Part shown: positions 17,824-25,795 of the stretch, in pieces
Layout: every line of letters begins with the position of its first letter
How positions within the stretch are numbered: position 1 is the first letter of the stretch
Source: Erwinia aphidicola
GTDB taxonomy: Bacteria; Pseudomonadota; Gammaproteobacteria; Enterobacterales; Enterobacteriaceae
Length of the DNA stretch: 41,648 bases
Assembly: GCF_014773485.1 (NCBI RefSeq)
Contig: NZ_JACXBP010000016.1
Span: 1-41,648, forward strand
Direction: 5' to 3'
The notes under the pieces: model-generated
What the model was told of the DNA's origin: nothing
Database searches by the model: none
What the model saw: only the letters and a program-made list of their open reading frames with translations
Position numbers and translations under genes: made by a program

Positions 17824-18390
17824 ATGTACGATGCTTATGATGGCTTGATTTTCGATATGGATGGCACCATCCTCGACACCGAGCCGACACACCGTAAAGC
17901 CTGGCACCAGGTGCTGGCGCAGTACGGCATGACCTTCGACGAAACGGCGATTATTGGCCTTAATGGCTCACCGACCTGGCGCATTGCACAGGTGATTATT
18001 GCCAATCATCACAGCGACCTCGATCCTCATCGGCTGGCCGCAGAGAAAACCGCCTTACTGAAAACGATGCTGTTTGATACCGTCCAGCCGCTGCCGCTGA
18101 TTGACGTTGTCAAATCGTACAAGGGGCGGCGCCCGATGGCGGTAGGCACCGGCAGCGAGCATGCGATGGCGGTGGGGCTGTTGCAGCATCTCGGCCTCCT
18201 GGCACATTTCGACGCCATTGTCGGAGCAGATGATGTTAAACGCCACAAGCCGGAACCTGATACATTTCTGCGCTGCGCCGAATTGATCGGTGTACCGGCC
18301 GCGCGCTGTGTGGTGTTTGAAGACGCTGATTTTGGTATACAGGCAGCAAAAGCAGCAGGCATGGATGCGGTGGATGTCCGTCTGCTGTGA
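17824..18390 (+). CDS. yqaB: HAD-family fructose-1-phosphate/6-phosphogluconate phosphatase YqaB
   Basis: YqaB is a cytoplasmic HAD phosphatase active on small sugar phosphates. Starting at the ATG at 17824 gives 188 residues, the same as E. coli; an in-frame ATG 12 bases upstream leaves no room for a ribosome site. HAD motif I DMDGTILDTEPTH (about 11-23), motif II GTGSE, the lysine of motif III in KRHKPEPDTF, and motif IV VFEDADFGIQAAKAAGM are all present. The last codon region overlaps the GTG start of yqaA (GTGA), so the two are translationally coupled. Confidence 0.94.
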   Translation: MYDAYDGLIFDMDGTILDTEPTHRKAWHQVLAQYGMTFDETAIIGLNGSPTWRIAQVIIANHHSDLDPHRLAAEKTALLKTMLFDTVQPLPLIDVVKSYKGRRPMAVGTGSEHAMAVGLLQHLGLLAHFDAIVGADDVKRHKPEPDTFLRCAELIGVPAARCVVFEDADFGIQAAKAAGMDAVDVRLL

Positions 18391-18815
18391 GTGAATGGCT
18401 TTCATATGGTTCGATGTTTGCCAGTAGCTTTCTCAGCGCCACGCTGTTACCGGGCAGCTCAGAGGCGCTACTGGTAGGGCTCTTGCTGGCAGGGAAAGTT
18501 TCTGTTGGCGCTCTGGTTTTCACTGCCGCACTGGGAAACACCCTGGGCGGATTAACCAACATTGCAATAGGTCGCCTGCTTCCACAGAAAAATCAGGGGC
18601 GATGGCATGACACAGCAACGGCGTGGCTGCACCGTTTGGGGCCTGCTGCGCTGCTTTTCAGCTGGTTACCAGTGATTGGTGATCTGCTGTGCGTTGTTGC
18701 CGGGTGGTTACGTTTTGCCTGGTTGCCGGTGGTGATTTTTCTCGCTATCGGCAAGACCTTGCGTTACGTAGTACTGGCAGCCGCAACACTTCAGGGCATG
18801 GAATGGTGGCATTGA
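18387..18815 (+). CDS. yqaA: DedA-related inner membrane protein YqaA
   Basis: This 142-residue integral membrane protein is collinear with E. coli YqaA (142), a SNARE-associated/DedA-superfamily protein of unknown specific role. The family glycine-rich motif GNTLGGLTNIAIGR (about 51-64) and the pattern FSWLPVIGDLLCVVAGWLRF (about 91-110) are visible, with re-entrant and transmembrane helices predicted from the hydrophobic runs. It starts at a GTG overlapping the yqaB stop and is followed 73 bases later by gshA. Confidence 0.92.
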   Translation: MSEWLSYGSMFASSFLSATLLPGSSEALLVGLLLAGKVSVGALVFTAALGNTLGGLTNIAIGRLLPQKNQGRWHDTATAWLHRLGPAALLFSWLPVIGDLLCVVAGWLRFAWLPVVIFLAIGKTLRYVVLAAATLQGMEWWH

Positions 18816-18888
18816 TTCGCTTTAGGGCGGCGCTACGGTTAACATTATGCTTAACAATAATAAGTTTTTCTCTGAGCGGGAGGTCAAT

Positions 18889-20448
18889 TTGATCCCGGAC
18901 GTATCACAGGCGCTTTCCTGGCTGGAAGCTCATCCTGACGCACTTAAAGGTATTGGCCGCGGTATTGAGCGCGAAACTCTGCGCGTTAAACCGGATGGTC
19001 ATCTGGCCACGACCGGGCACCCAGCTTCCCTTGGCTCAGCCTTGACGCATAAGTGGATCACCACTGACTTTGCCGAAACGCTGTTAGAATTTATTACGCC
19101 GGTCGATCAGGACATTGATCATCTGCTGGCGTTTTTACGCGATATCCATCGTCACGTTGCGCGCGAGCTTGGTGAAGAGCGCATGTGGCCGATGAGCATG
19201 CCGTGCATGATCGATCCCGGCCAGGATATTGAACTGGCGCAGTACGGCAGTTCGAATATCGGCCAGATGAAAACGCTGTATCGCCAGGGGCTGAAAAACC
19301 GCTATGGCGCACTGATGCAGATTATCTCTGGCGTGCACTACAACTTCTCGCTGCCACTCTCATTCTGGCAGGAGTGGGCAGGGGTGAAGGATGCGGAAAG
19401 CGGTAAAGAGGCGATCTCCGATGGCTATCTGCGGCTGATCCGTAACTACTACCGCTTTGGTTGGGTGATCCCTTACCTGTTTGGCGCATCGCCTGCAATC
19501 TGCTCTTCTTTCCTACAGGGGAAAGAGAGCGCGCTGCCGTTCGAACGCAGCGATAAAGGCATGCTGTCACTGCCTTATGCCACTTCATTGCGTCTGAGTG
19601 ACCTGGGCTACACCAACAAGTCACAAAGCAGCCTTAACATTACCTTCAACAACCTGGCGGAATACATTAAGGGCCTGAAGGCGGCGATTAAAACCCCGTC
19701 TGAAGAGTTTGCCAGCATGGGCGTGAAGGATGAAAACGGCGACTGGCTGCAGCTAAATACTAACGTGCTGCAGATTGAAAATGAGCTGTATGCGCCAATC
19801 CGGCCGAAGCGCGTCACCCGATCGGGCGAAGCGCCTTCGGATGCACTGCAGCGCGGCGGTATCGAGTATATCGAAGTGCGCTCGTTGGATATCAACCCGT
19901 TCTCGCCCATCGGCGTAGACGCCAACCAGGTGCGTTTCCTGGATCTGTTCCTGATCTGGTGTGCACTGGCTGAAGCGCCTGAGATGAGCAGCGCAGAATT
20001 GGCCTGCACGCGTAAAAACTGGAATCGGGTGATCCTTGAAGGGCGTAAACCTGGCCAGACTATCGCAATGGGGTGTGAAGAAGCACAGCATCCGCTGGTA
20101 GACGTGGGTAAAGCGCTGTTTAGCGACCTGCGGCGCGTAGCGCAAACGCTGGACGGGCAGAGCGGCGAACATCACTATCAGGAAGTCTGCGATCGCCTGG
20201 TGGCCTCGTTTGATGACCCTGATCTGACTTACTCAGCGCGCTTCCTGCAAAACCTGAAAGCCAATGGCATTGGCGGTGCCGGACTGGCGCTGGCCGAGCA
20301 GTATCGCCAGCAGCTGAGCGAAGAGCCGCTGGAAGTGCTGACTGAACAGCAGCTTAGCGATGAGGCTCTGCGCTCTAAGGTAAGTCAGCAGGAGATTGAA
20401 GAAAGTGATACGCTTAGTCTGGATGCCTTTTTGAAAGACAAAGGCTAG
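18889..20448 (+). CDS. gshA: Glutamate-cysteine ligase
   Basis: GshA catalyses the ATP-dependent first step of glutathione synthesis. The frame extends upstream to an ATG at 18847, but the E. coli homologue begins with a TTG at the equivalent of LIPDVSQAL; here a strong ribosome site GGGAGG (18878-18883) sits five bases before that TTG at 18889, giving 519 residues (E. coli 518). Family signatures include GIERETLRVKPDG, HKWITTDFAETLLEFITPV, MPCMIDPGQDIELAQYGSSNIG and ISGVHYNFSLP. The minor start codon probably limits translation. The sRNA gene micA lies downstream in opposite orientation. Confidence 0.96.
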   Translation: MIPDVSQALSWLEAHPDALKGIGRGIERETLRVKPDGHLATTGHPASLGSALTHKWITTDFAETLLEFITPVDQDIDHLLAFLRDIHRHVARELGEERMWPMSMPCMIDPGQDIELAQYGSSNIGQMKTLYRQGLKNRYGALMQIISGVHYNFSLPLSFWQEWAGVKDAESGKEAISDGYLRLIRNYYRFGWVIPYLFGASPAICSSFLQGKESALPFERSDKGMLSLPYATSLRLSDLGYTNKSQSSLNITFNNLAEYIKGLKAAIKTPSEEFASMGVKDENGDWLQLNTNVLQIENELYAPIRPKRVTRSGEAPSDALQRGGIEYIEVRSLDINPFSPIGVDANQVRFLDLFLIWCALAEAPEMSSAELACTRKNWNRVILEGRKPGQTIAMGCEEAQHPLVDVGKALFSDLRRVAQTLDGQSGEHHYQEVCDRLVASFDDPDLTYSARFLQNLKANGIGGAGLALAEQYRQQLSEEPLEVLTEQQLSDEALRSKVSQQEIEESDTLSLDAFLKDKG

Positions 20449-20459
20449 CGTTAGAAAAG

Positions 20460-20538
20460 AAAAAGGCCACAATCACTGTGGCCAAATTAACATCTCTGTT
20501 GTCAGGGATGAGATGATGATAACAAATGCGCGTCTTTC
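20460..20538 (-). ncRNA. micA: sRNA MicA
   Basis: On the minus strand, between gshA and luxS exactly as in E. coli, this ~79-base RNA begins GAAAGACGCGCATTTGTTAT, the conserved seed that represses ompA and other envelope mRNAs with Hfq. A central variable stem (ATCTC...GAGAT-type) is followed by a Rho-independent terminator GGCCACAGTGATTGTGGCC and TTTTT. The seed matches the E. coli RNA while the middle differs. The terminator hairpin at 20465-20483 would otherwise look like a misplaced gshA terminator. Confidence 0.9.
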
Positions 20539-20544
20539 ATATAT

Positions 20545-20572
20545 TCAGACGCGCCCTACGCGTAAAAGTTTC
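20545..20572 (-). promoter_or_regulatory. Sigma-E-type promoter of micA
   Basis: On the minus strand, -35 GAAACTT (20566-20572) and -10 TCTGA (20545-20549) are separated by 16 bases, with the micA 5' end seven bases downstream. This matches the envelope-stress sigma factor consensus and known micA control in E. coli. Confidence 0.75.
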
Positions 20573-20610
20573 ATCATTGCAAAAATAAATTCATTAGTTG
20601 AGGTAACCGT

Positions 20611-21126
20611 ATGCCATTGCTGGATAGCTTTACCGTCGATCATACCATCATGAATGCGCCTGCTGTGCGCGTTGCGAAGACCATGAAAACGCCACAGGGC
20701 GATACCATTACCGTCTTCGACCTGCGTTTCTGCCGTCCGAACATTGAGATTTTGACCGAGCGCGGGATCCATACGCTGGAGCACCTGTTTGCCGGCTTTA
20801 TGCGTAACCACCTGAACGGTGACGGTGTCGAAATCATCGATATTTCACCAATGGGATGCCGCACCGGTTTCTACATGAGCCTGATTGGCGTGCCGGACGA
20901 AAAGCGCGTTGCGACAGCGTGGAAAGCGGCGATGGAAGACGTGCTGAAAGTGAAGCAGCAGAGTGATATTCCTGAACTGAATATCTACCAGTGCGGAAGC
21001 TGTGAGCTGCACTCGCTGGAGCAGGCTCAGGAGATCGCGCGCAACGTCATCTCTAAAGAGATTGGTGTGAACCGCAATGAAGATCTGGCACTGCCAAAAG
21101 AGAAGTTGAAAGAGCTGCACATCTAA
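20611..21126 (+). CDS. luxS: S-ribosylhomocysteine lyase LuxS
   Basis: LuxS cleaves S-ribosylhomocysteine to homocysteine and the AI-2 precursor DPD, serving the activated methyl cycle and interspecies signalling. The 171-residue length equals E. coli. Metal ligands H54 and H58 in HTLEH and C128 in YQCGSC, and the catalytic C83 in GCRTG, are all present. A ribosome site GAGGT lies about seven bases before the ATG. The promoter region is shared divergently with micA. A double palindromic repeat begins three bases after the stop. Confidence 0.98.
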   Translation: MPLLDSFTVDHTIMNAPAVRVAKTMKTPQGDTITVFDLRFCRPNIEILTERGIHTLEHLFAGFMRNHLNGDGVEIIDISPMGCRTGFYMSLIGVPDEKRVATAWKAAMEDVLKVKQQSDIPELNIYQCGSCELHSLEQAQEIARNVISKEIGVNRNEDLALPKEKLKELHI

Positions 21127-21128
21127 AT

Positions 21129-21178
21129 CGTAGTGGCGAGGCGTGCCTCGCCAGGGTCAGGCATGCCTGACCCCTACG
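21129..21178. repeat. Double palindromic repeat filling the luxS/corB gap
   Basis: Two palindromes lie head to tail: TGGCGAGGCGTGCCTCGCCA at 21134-21153 (one central mismatch) and GGGTCAGGCATGCCTGACCC at 21154-21173 (perfect). They are framed by CGTAG at 21129-21133 and CTACG at 21174-21178. The element occupies nearly the whole 53-base gap between the convergent luxS and corB stops, and could act as a bidirectional terminator or mRNA 3' end stabiliser, like a BIME. Confidence 0.8.
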
Positions 21179-21179
21179 T

Positions 21180-22466
21180 TTACGACCCGACCGATTCCTT
21201 CAAAGATGTCTTCGGCGTGATGCGTACCTGCTTAATCATGTTGTCCTGCACATCGAGAATATCAACGGCGTAATGCCCGATATGGACCGTGGTTCCCGGC
21301 AGCGGGATATCCTGCAACTCCTCCAGAATCATGCCGTTCACGGTGCGCGCTTCCTCTTCCGGCAACGTCCAGTTAAAAGCTTTGTTCAACTCGCGGATAT
21401 TGGCGCTGCCCTCAACCAGAACCGAACCATCGTTCTGCGGCACCACTTCTTCGGCAAGCGTTGGCGACATTGAGGTGGTGAAGTCCCCGACAATCTCTTC
21501 GAGAATATCTTCGATGGTCACCAGCCCTTTGATATCACCATACTCGTCCACTACCAGCCCGACCTTCTTCTTGTTGCGCTGGAATTTTACCAGCTGCACG
21601 TTGAGCGGGGTGCCTTCCGGCACGAAGTAGATCTCATCGGCAGCGCGCAGCAGCACTTCTTTGGTGAACTCTTTCTTCTCGGTCATCAAACGATAGGCTT
21701 CGCGCACGCGCAGCATGCTCATCGCATTATCCAGGGAGTCGCGGTACAGCACGATGCGGCCATGCGGTGAATGCGTCAGCTGGCGAACAATCGATTTCCA
21801 GTCATCGTTGATATTGATACCGGCAATCTCATTGCGCGGCACCATAATGTCATCCACGTTGACCTTTTCCAGGTCAAGCACGGACAGCAGCATGTCCTGA
21901 TTACGGCGCGACATCAGCGAGCGCGATTCGTGGACGATGGTACGCAGCTCATCTTTACTCAGTGCGCCGCTGATAGCGCCGTCGCTTTTGATACCGACCA
22001 TGCGCATCAGAATGCGCGTAATGGTGTTAAGCAGCCACACCAGCGGCATCATGACGATCTGCAACGGCCCCAGCAAGATGCTGCTCGGGAAGGCGACTTT
22101 CTCCGGGTAGAGCGCGGCGATAGTTTTTGGCAGCACCTCTGAGAACACCAGCACCAGGAAAGTCAGAATACCCGTGGCAATAGCCACCCCGGCATCACCG
22201 TACAGGCGCATCCCGACGATAGTCGCCAGCGCTGAGGCCAGAATGTTCACCAGGTTGTTGCCAATCAGCACCAGGCTTATCAGGCGGTCAGGGCGGCGCA
22301 GTAATTTTTCGACCCGACGCGCGGCGCGGTTACCGTTTTTAGCGAGGTGGCGCAGCTTGTAGCGGTTGAGCGTCATCATGCCGGTTTCGGAACCGGAGAA
22401 GTACGCCGACACCAGAATCATGATGACCAGCGTAATAATCAGGGTCGTAGTTGAAACGTGTTCCAA
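21180..22466 (-). CDS. corB: CorB/YfjD membrane protein with CBS and CorC domains
   Basis: This 428-residue protein matches E. coli YfjD/Salmonella CorB: an N-terminal DUF21/CNNM membrane domain with several transmembrane helices (about 1-180, including SGSETGMMTLNRYKL and FSEVLPKT), a pair of CBS domains (about 200-330, VPRNEIAGI and VVDEYGDIKGLVTIEDILEEIVGD), and a C-terminal CorC_HlyC domain (about 345-425, NGMILEELQDIPLPG). The family is implicated in Mg2+/Co2+ transport. It is the second gene of a two-gene minus-strand unit behind corE and converges on luxS. Confidence 0.94.
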   Translation of the reverse strand: MEHVSTTTLIITLVIMILVSAYFSGSETGMMTLNRYKLRHLAKNGNRAARRVEKLLRRPDRLISLVLIGNNLVNILASALATIVGMRLYGDAGVAIATGILTFLVLVFSEVLPKTIAALYPEKVAFPSSILLGPLQIVMMPLVWLLNTITRILMRMVGIKSDGAISGALSKDELRTIVHESRSLMSRRNQDMLLSVLDLEKVNVDDIMVPRNEIAGININDDWKSIVRQLTHSPHGRIVLYRDSLDNAMSMLRVREAYRLMTEKKEFTKEVLLRAADEIYFVPEGTPLNVQLVKFQRNKKKVGLVVDEYGDIKGLVTIEDILEEIVGDFTTSMSPTLAEEVVPQNDGSVLVEGSANIRELNKAFNWTLPEEEARTVNGMILEELQDIPLPGTTVHIGHYAVDILDVQDNMIKQVRITPKTSLKESVGS

Positions 22467-22488
22467 GAGAGGTCCTTGCTTTGGAAAT

Positions 22489-23280
22489 TCAGGAAGTTAA
22501 TAAATGCTGCAGCATGCGGCTACCAAAATAAGCCATAGTGAGCAAAAATGCCCCGCCGCAGTTGAACCAGACGACGCGGCGCCCACGCCAGCCTTCATGA
22601 TAGTGGCCCCACAGCAGTACGATATAGACAAACCAGGCGAGTATCGACAGCACGGCTTTATCAATGTTCTCACGACTGAACAGATCCGGTAAGTAGAACA
22701 GACCGGTGCAGAGCACCAGCGTCAGCAGCACCACGCCAATCTGCGTAATATGGAACATCTTACGCTCAATGGTCATCAGCGGCGGAATGTCCGTGCTAAA
22801 AGCCAGTTTCTTGTTCTTCAGCAGCCAGTCAATCCACGCCAATTGCAGAGCGTACAGCGCGGCGATAATCAGGGTGGCGTAGGCGAAAAGGGCGAGGCCA
22901 ATATGCACCATCATTCCCGGGGTGGTTTCCAGGTGTGTGATAAAGGCATTGGGAACGAAAGTCGCAAAAGCCAGGTTAATCAACGCGAAGCTGTAGACTA
23001 TCGGTAGCAGGATCCAGCCACGATTACGTGAGGCGACAATGGTCATAATCGCGCAGATCAGCAGACTCACCAGCGAACCGATGTTCAGCAGGCTGAGGTT
23101 CTGCCCGCCATCAGGCCCAAATATGCGCTGCTCAAGCGCCACAGCGTGAAACACCAGCGCTGCCACGGCGGACAGCACCGCCAGACGGCGCCATGTGCTG
23201 TTCTTACGCAGCAGGCTGGGAACGATCAGGGCAAGGCTGAATGAGTAGGCGAGTAGCGCCAGAATCGCAAATACGGACAT
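22489..23280 (-). CDS. corE: CorE/YpjD inner membrane protein
   Basis: The 263-residue integral membrane protein matches E. coli YpjD (CorE), which resembles cytochrome c assembly (CcsA-type) proteins. About eight hydrophobic helices can be read, with conserved HIGLALFAYATLIIAALYALQLAWIDW and KMFHITQIGVVLLTLVLCTGLF segments and a WGHYHEGWRG motif near the C-terminus. It lies 22 bases upstream of corB and divergent from ffh, the same arrangement as in E. coli. Its biochemical role is not settled. Confidence 0.9.
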   Translation of the reverse strand: MSVFAILALLAYSFSLALIVPSLLRKNSTWRRLAVLSAVAALVFHAVALEQRIFGPDGGQNLSLLNIGSLVSLLICAIMTIVASRNRGWILLPIVYSFALINLAFATFVPNAFITHLETTPGMMVHIGLALFAYATLIIAALYALQLAWIDWLLKNKKLAFSTDIPPLMTIERKMFHITQIGVVLLTLVLCTGLFYLPDLFSRENIDKAVLSILAWFVYIVLLWGHYHEGWRGRRVVWFNCGGAFLLTMAYFGSRMLQHLLTS

Positions 23281-23348
23281 AGATCTCGTTAGTTACCGAC
23301 AAGACTGAGAAAAAAACCAGTATAGCGCCAGCGACGGCTGGCTCCAAA

Positions 23349-23395
23349 CGATCTCAACTCATATGGCTGAGATCGCTGCGTCACTATGTTATAAT
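23349..23395 (+). promoter_or_regulatory. Candidate ffh promoter with overlapping inverted repeat
   Basis: A good -10 TATAAT lies at 23390-23395. Upstream, an eight-base perfect inverted repeat CGATCTCA (23349-23356) / TGAGATCG (23368-23375) overlaps where the -35 box should be, and no good TTGACA is present. This may be an operator or merely a hairpin. Confidence 0.45.
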
Positions 23396-23446
23396 CCGCG
23401 CCATTGTGTCGCCGAGGCGGCCTCTCATTACGTTGAGCGAGAGACG

Positions 23447-24808
23447 ATGTTTGATAATTTAACCGACAGACTGTCGAAAAGCCTGCGCAATATCAGTGGC
23501 CGCGGGCGGCTGACAGAAGACAATATCAAGGACACGCTGCGCGAAGTGCGCATGGCGTTGCTGGAAGCGGACGTTGCGCTGCCGGTAGTCCGTGACTTTA
23601 TCGGACGCGTCAAAGAGCGCGCCGTCGGTCACGAAGTGAACAAAAGCCTGACGCCGGGTCAGGAGTTCGTAAAGATCGTTAAAAACGAACTGGTTGCTGC
23701 CATGGGCGAGGAGAACAACACTCTGAACCTGGCGGCGCAGCCACCGGCCGTGGTGCTGATGGCGGGCCTGCAGGGTGCGGGTAAAACCACCAGCGTCGGT
23801 AAGCTCGGTAAATTCCTGCGTGAAAAGCACAAGAAGAAAGTGCTGGTTGTCTCTGCCGACGTTTATCGCCCGGCGGCGATTAAACAGCTGGAAACCCTGG
23901 CCGAGCAGGTTGGCGTCGACTTCTGTCCGTCAGACCTGAGCCAGAAGCCGGTCGACATCGTTAAAAATGCACTCCAGCAGGCCAGGCTGAAATTCTACGA
24001 CGTGCTGCTGGTGGATACCGCCGGTCGCTTGCACGTCGATGAAGCGATGATGGACGAAATCAAGCAGGTTCATGCCGCGATTAATCCGGTAGAAACGCTG
24101 TTTGTGGTCGATGCCATGACCGGTCAGGATGCTGCGAACACCGCGAAGGCGTTTAACGAAGCGCTGCCGCTGACCGGCGTGGTTCTGACTAAAGTCGACG
24201 GTGATGCCCGCGGCGGTGCTGCACTGTCGATTCGTCACATCACCGGTAAACCTATTAAATTTATGGGTGTCGGTGAGAAAACCGAAGCCCTTGAGCCGTT
24301 CTACCCGGAGCGCATCGCCTCACGTATCCTCGGCATGGGCGACATGCTGTCGCTGATCGAAGATATCGAAAGTAAGGTAGACCGCGCCCAGGCCGAGAAA
24401 CTGGCCAGCAAGCTGAAGAAGGGCGACGGTTTCGACCTCAACGACTTCCTCGACCAGCTGAAGCAGATGCGTAACATGGGCGGCATGGCCAGCCTGATGG
24501 GCAAACTGCCGGGCATGGGACAGCTGCCGGACAACGTTAAATCGCAGATGGACGATAAAGTGCTGGTGCGTATGGAAGCGATGATCAACTCCATGACGCG
24601 CAAAGAGCGTGAAAAGCCGGAGATTATCAAAGGCTCACGCAAGCGCCGTATCGCGACAGGTTCAGGCATGCAGGTGCAGGACGTTAACCGCTTATTAAAG
24701 CAGTTTGACGATATGCAACGCATGATGAAGAAGATGAAGAAAGGTGGCATGGCGAAAATGATGCGCGGCATGAAAGGTATGATGCCGCCAGGTTTCCCAG
24801 GCCGTTAA
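23447..24808 (+). CDS. ffh: Signal recognition particle protein Ffh
   Basis: Ffh binds 4.5S RNA and signal sequences and delivers ribosomes to FtsY. Starting at the ATG at 23447 gives 453 residues, equal to E. coli; the frame extends 28 codons upstream but that part crosses the promoter. The NG GTPase domain has G1 GLQGAGKTTS (107-116), the DTAGR motif, and TKVDGDARGG; the methionine-rich M domain covers about 295-453 with MRNMGGMASLMGKLPGMGQ and a C-terminal GMKGMMPPGFPGR. GAGAG precedes the ATG. It is upstream of the rpsP operon. Confidence 0.97.
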   Translation: MFDNLTDRLSKSLRNISGRGRLTEDNIKDTLREVRMALLEADVALPVVRDFIGRVKERAVGHEVNKSLTPGQEFVKIVKNELVAAMGEENNTLNLAAQPPAVVLMAGLQGAGKTTSVGKLGKFLREKHKKKVLVVSADVYRPAAIKQLETLAEQVGVDFCPSDLSQKPVDIVKNALQQARLKFYDVLLVDTAGRLHVDEAMMDEIKQVHAAINPVETLFVVDAMTGQDAANTAKAFNEALPLTGVVLTKVDGDARGGAALSIRHITGKPIKFMGVGEKTEALEPFYPERIASRILGMGDMLSLIEDIESKVDRAQAEKLASKLKKGDGFDLNDFLDQLKQMRNMGGMASLMGKLPGMGQLPDNVKSQMDDKVLVRMEAMINSMTRKEREKPEIIKGSRKRRIATGSGMQVQDVNRLLKQFDDMQRMMKKMKKGGMAKMMRGMKGMMPPGFPGR

Positions 24809-24839
24809 GCAAGCTGGAAAATGGCTCAGGCGAATTAGA

Positions 24840-24867
24840 TTGCTTTTTGCGCCAAAATGAGTAAAAT
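24840..24867 (+). promoter_or_regulatory. Candidate promoter of the rpsP-rimM-trmD-rplS operon
   Basis: -35 TTGCTT (24840-24845), 16-base spacer and -10 TAAAAT (24862-24867) lie 32 bases after the ffh stop. The ribosomal-protein operon is known to have its own promoter in E. coli. Confidence 0.5.
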
Positions 24868-24889
24868 TTTCGGGCTTTTTATATTGCAC

Positions 24890-24926
24890 CCGGGCCCCGT
24901 TCCCTCAATGGGGCCCGGTTGTTTTA
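24890..24926 (+). terminator. Strong hairpin in the rpsP leader (terminator or attenuator)
   Basis: A nine-base-pair all-GC stem CCGGGCCCC/GGGGCCCGG (24890-24898 with 24910-24918) has an eleven-base loop and is followed by TTGTTTTATT. It lies downstream of the candidate operon promoter and 19 bases before the rpsP start, so it could end ffh transcripts, attenuate the operon, or both. Confidence 0.65.
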
Positions 24927-24944
24927 TTAACTAAAGAGGATGTT

Positions 24945-25193
24945 ATGGTAACAATTCGTTTGGCACGTCACGGCGCTAAAAAGCGTCCGTTTTATCAGGT
25001 AGTCGTAACCGACAGCCGTAATGCTCGCAACGGTCGCTTCATCGAGCGCGTTGGCTTCTTCAACCCGATCGCTTCAGGTCAGGCTGAGCCACTGCGTCTG
25101 GATCTGGACCGCATTGAGCACTGGGTTGGCCAGGGCGCTACTCTGTCTGATCGCGTTAACGCGCTGATCAAACAAGCTAAGAAAGCAGCTTAA
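24945..25193 (+). CDS. rpsP: 30S ribosomal protein S16
   Basis: S16 is an early-assembling 30S protein. The 82-residue product equals the E. coli length and has the conserved start MVTIRLARHGAKKRPFYQVV and the NGRFIERVGFFNP motif. The ribosome site AAAGAGGA precedes the ATG. It is the first gene of the rpsP-rimM-trmD-rplS operon and ends 18 bases before rimM. Confidence 0.98.
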   Translation: MVTIRLARHGAKKRPFYQVVVTDSRNARNGRFIERVGFFNPIASGQAEPLRLDLDRIEHWVGQGATLSDRVNALIKQAKKAA

Positions 25194-25211
25194 TCTGTCA
25201 CGGTGGTCAAC

Positions 25212-25760
25212 ATGAGCAAGCAACTCACCGCCCAGCCTCCCGCTAACCCGTTAATTCTGGGGAAGATGGGCTCGGCCTACGGTATTCGTGGTTGGCTCAA
25301 AGTGTTTTCCTCCACCGAAGACGCTGAAAGCATTTTTGACTATCAGCCGTGGTTTATCCAACGTGCGGGTCAATGGCAGCTTGTCGAGCTGGAAGGCTGG
25401 AAGCGCCACAATCAGGACATGATCATCAAAGTCAAAGGCATTGACGATCGTGATGCTGCGGGTCTGCTGACCAATTGCGAAATTGTCGTGGATTCAGAGC
25501 AACTGCCGGAACTGGAAAGCGGCGACTATTACTGGAAAGACCTGATGGGCTGCCAGGTAGTCACCACTGAAGGATACGAGCTGGGTAAAGTCATCGATAT
25601 GATGGAAACCGGTTCAAACGACGTTCTCGTCGTCAAGGCTAACCTGAAGGATGCATTTGGTGCGCAGGAGCGGTTAATTCCGTTCCTCGATGAACAGGTT
25701 ATCAAGAATGTCGATCTCACTACTCGCACCATCAAAGTAGATTGGGATCCTGGTTTTTGA
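25212..25760 (+). CDS. rimM: Ribosome maturation factor RimM
   Basis: RimM assists maturation of the 30S head domain and binds S19. Starting at the ATG at 25212 gives 182 residues as in E. coli; a GTG nine bases upstream is less likely because it would sit in the ribosome site GGTGG. The N-terminal domain has LGKMGSAYGIRGWLKVFS (about 15-32), and the C-terminal PRC-barrel has YYWKDLMGCQVVTTEGYELGKV and NDVLVVKANLKDAFG. It lies between rpsP and trmD, with 35 bases before trmD. Confidence 0.96.
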   Translation: MSKQLTAQPPANPLILGKMGSAYGIRGWLKVFSSTEDAESIFDYQPWFIQRAGQWQLVELEGWKRHNQDMIIKVKGIDDRDAAGLLTNCEIVVDSEQLPELESGDYYWKDLMGCQVVTTEGYELGKVIDMMETGSNDVLVVKANLKDAFGAQERLIPFLDEQVIKNVDLTTRTIKVDWDPGF

Positions 25761-25795
25761 GCTCCGAACAAAACGGTAATACTCCGGCGCAAAGT

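Noticed and set aside
20465..20483. Hairpin after gshA as a gshA terminator
   Set aside because: The T run is on the minus strand and it is the terminator of the sRNA MicA.
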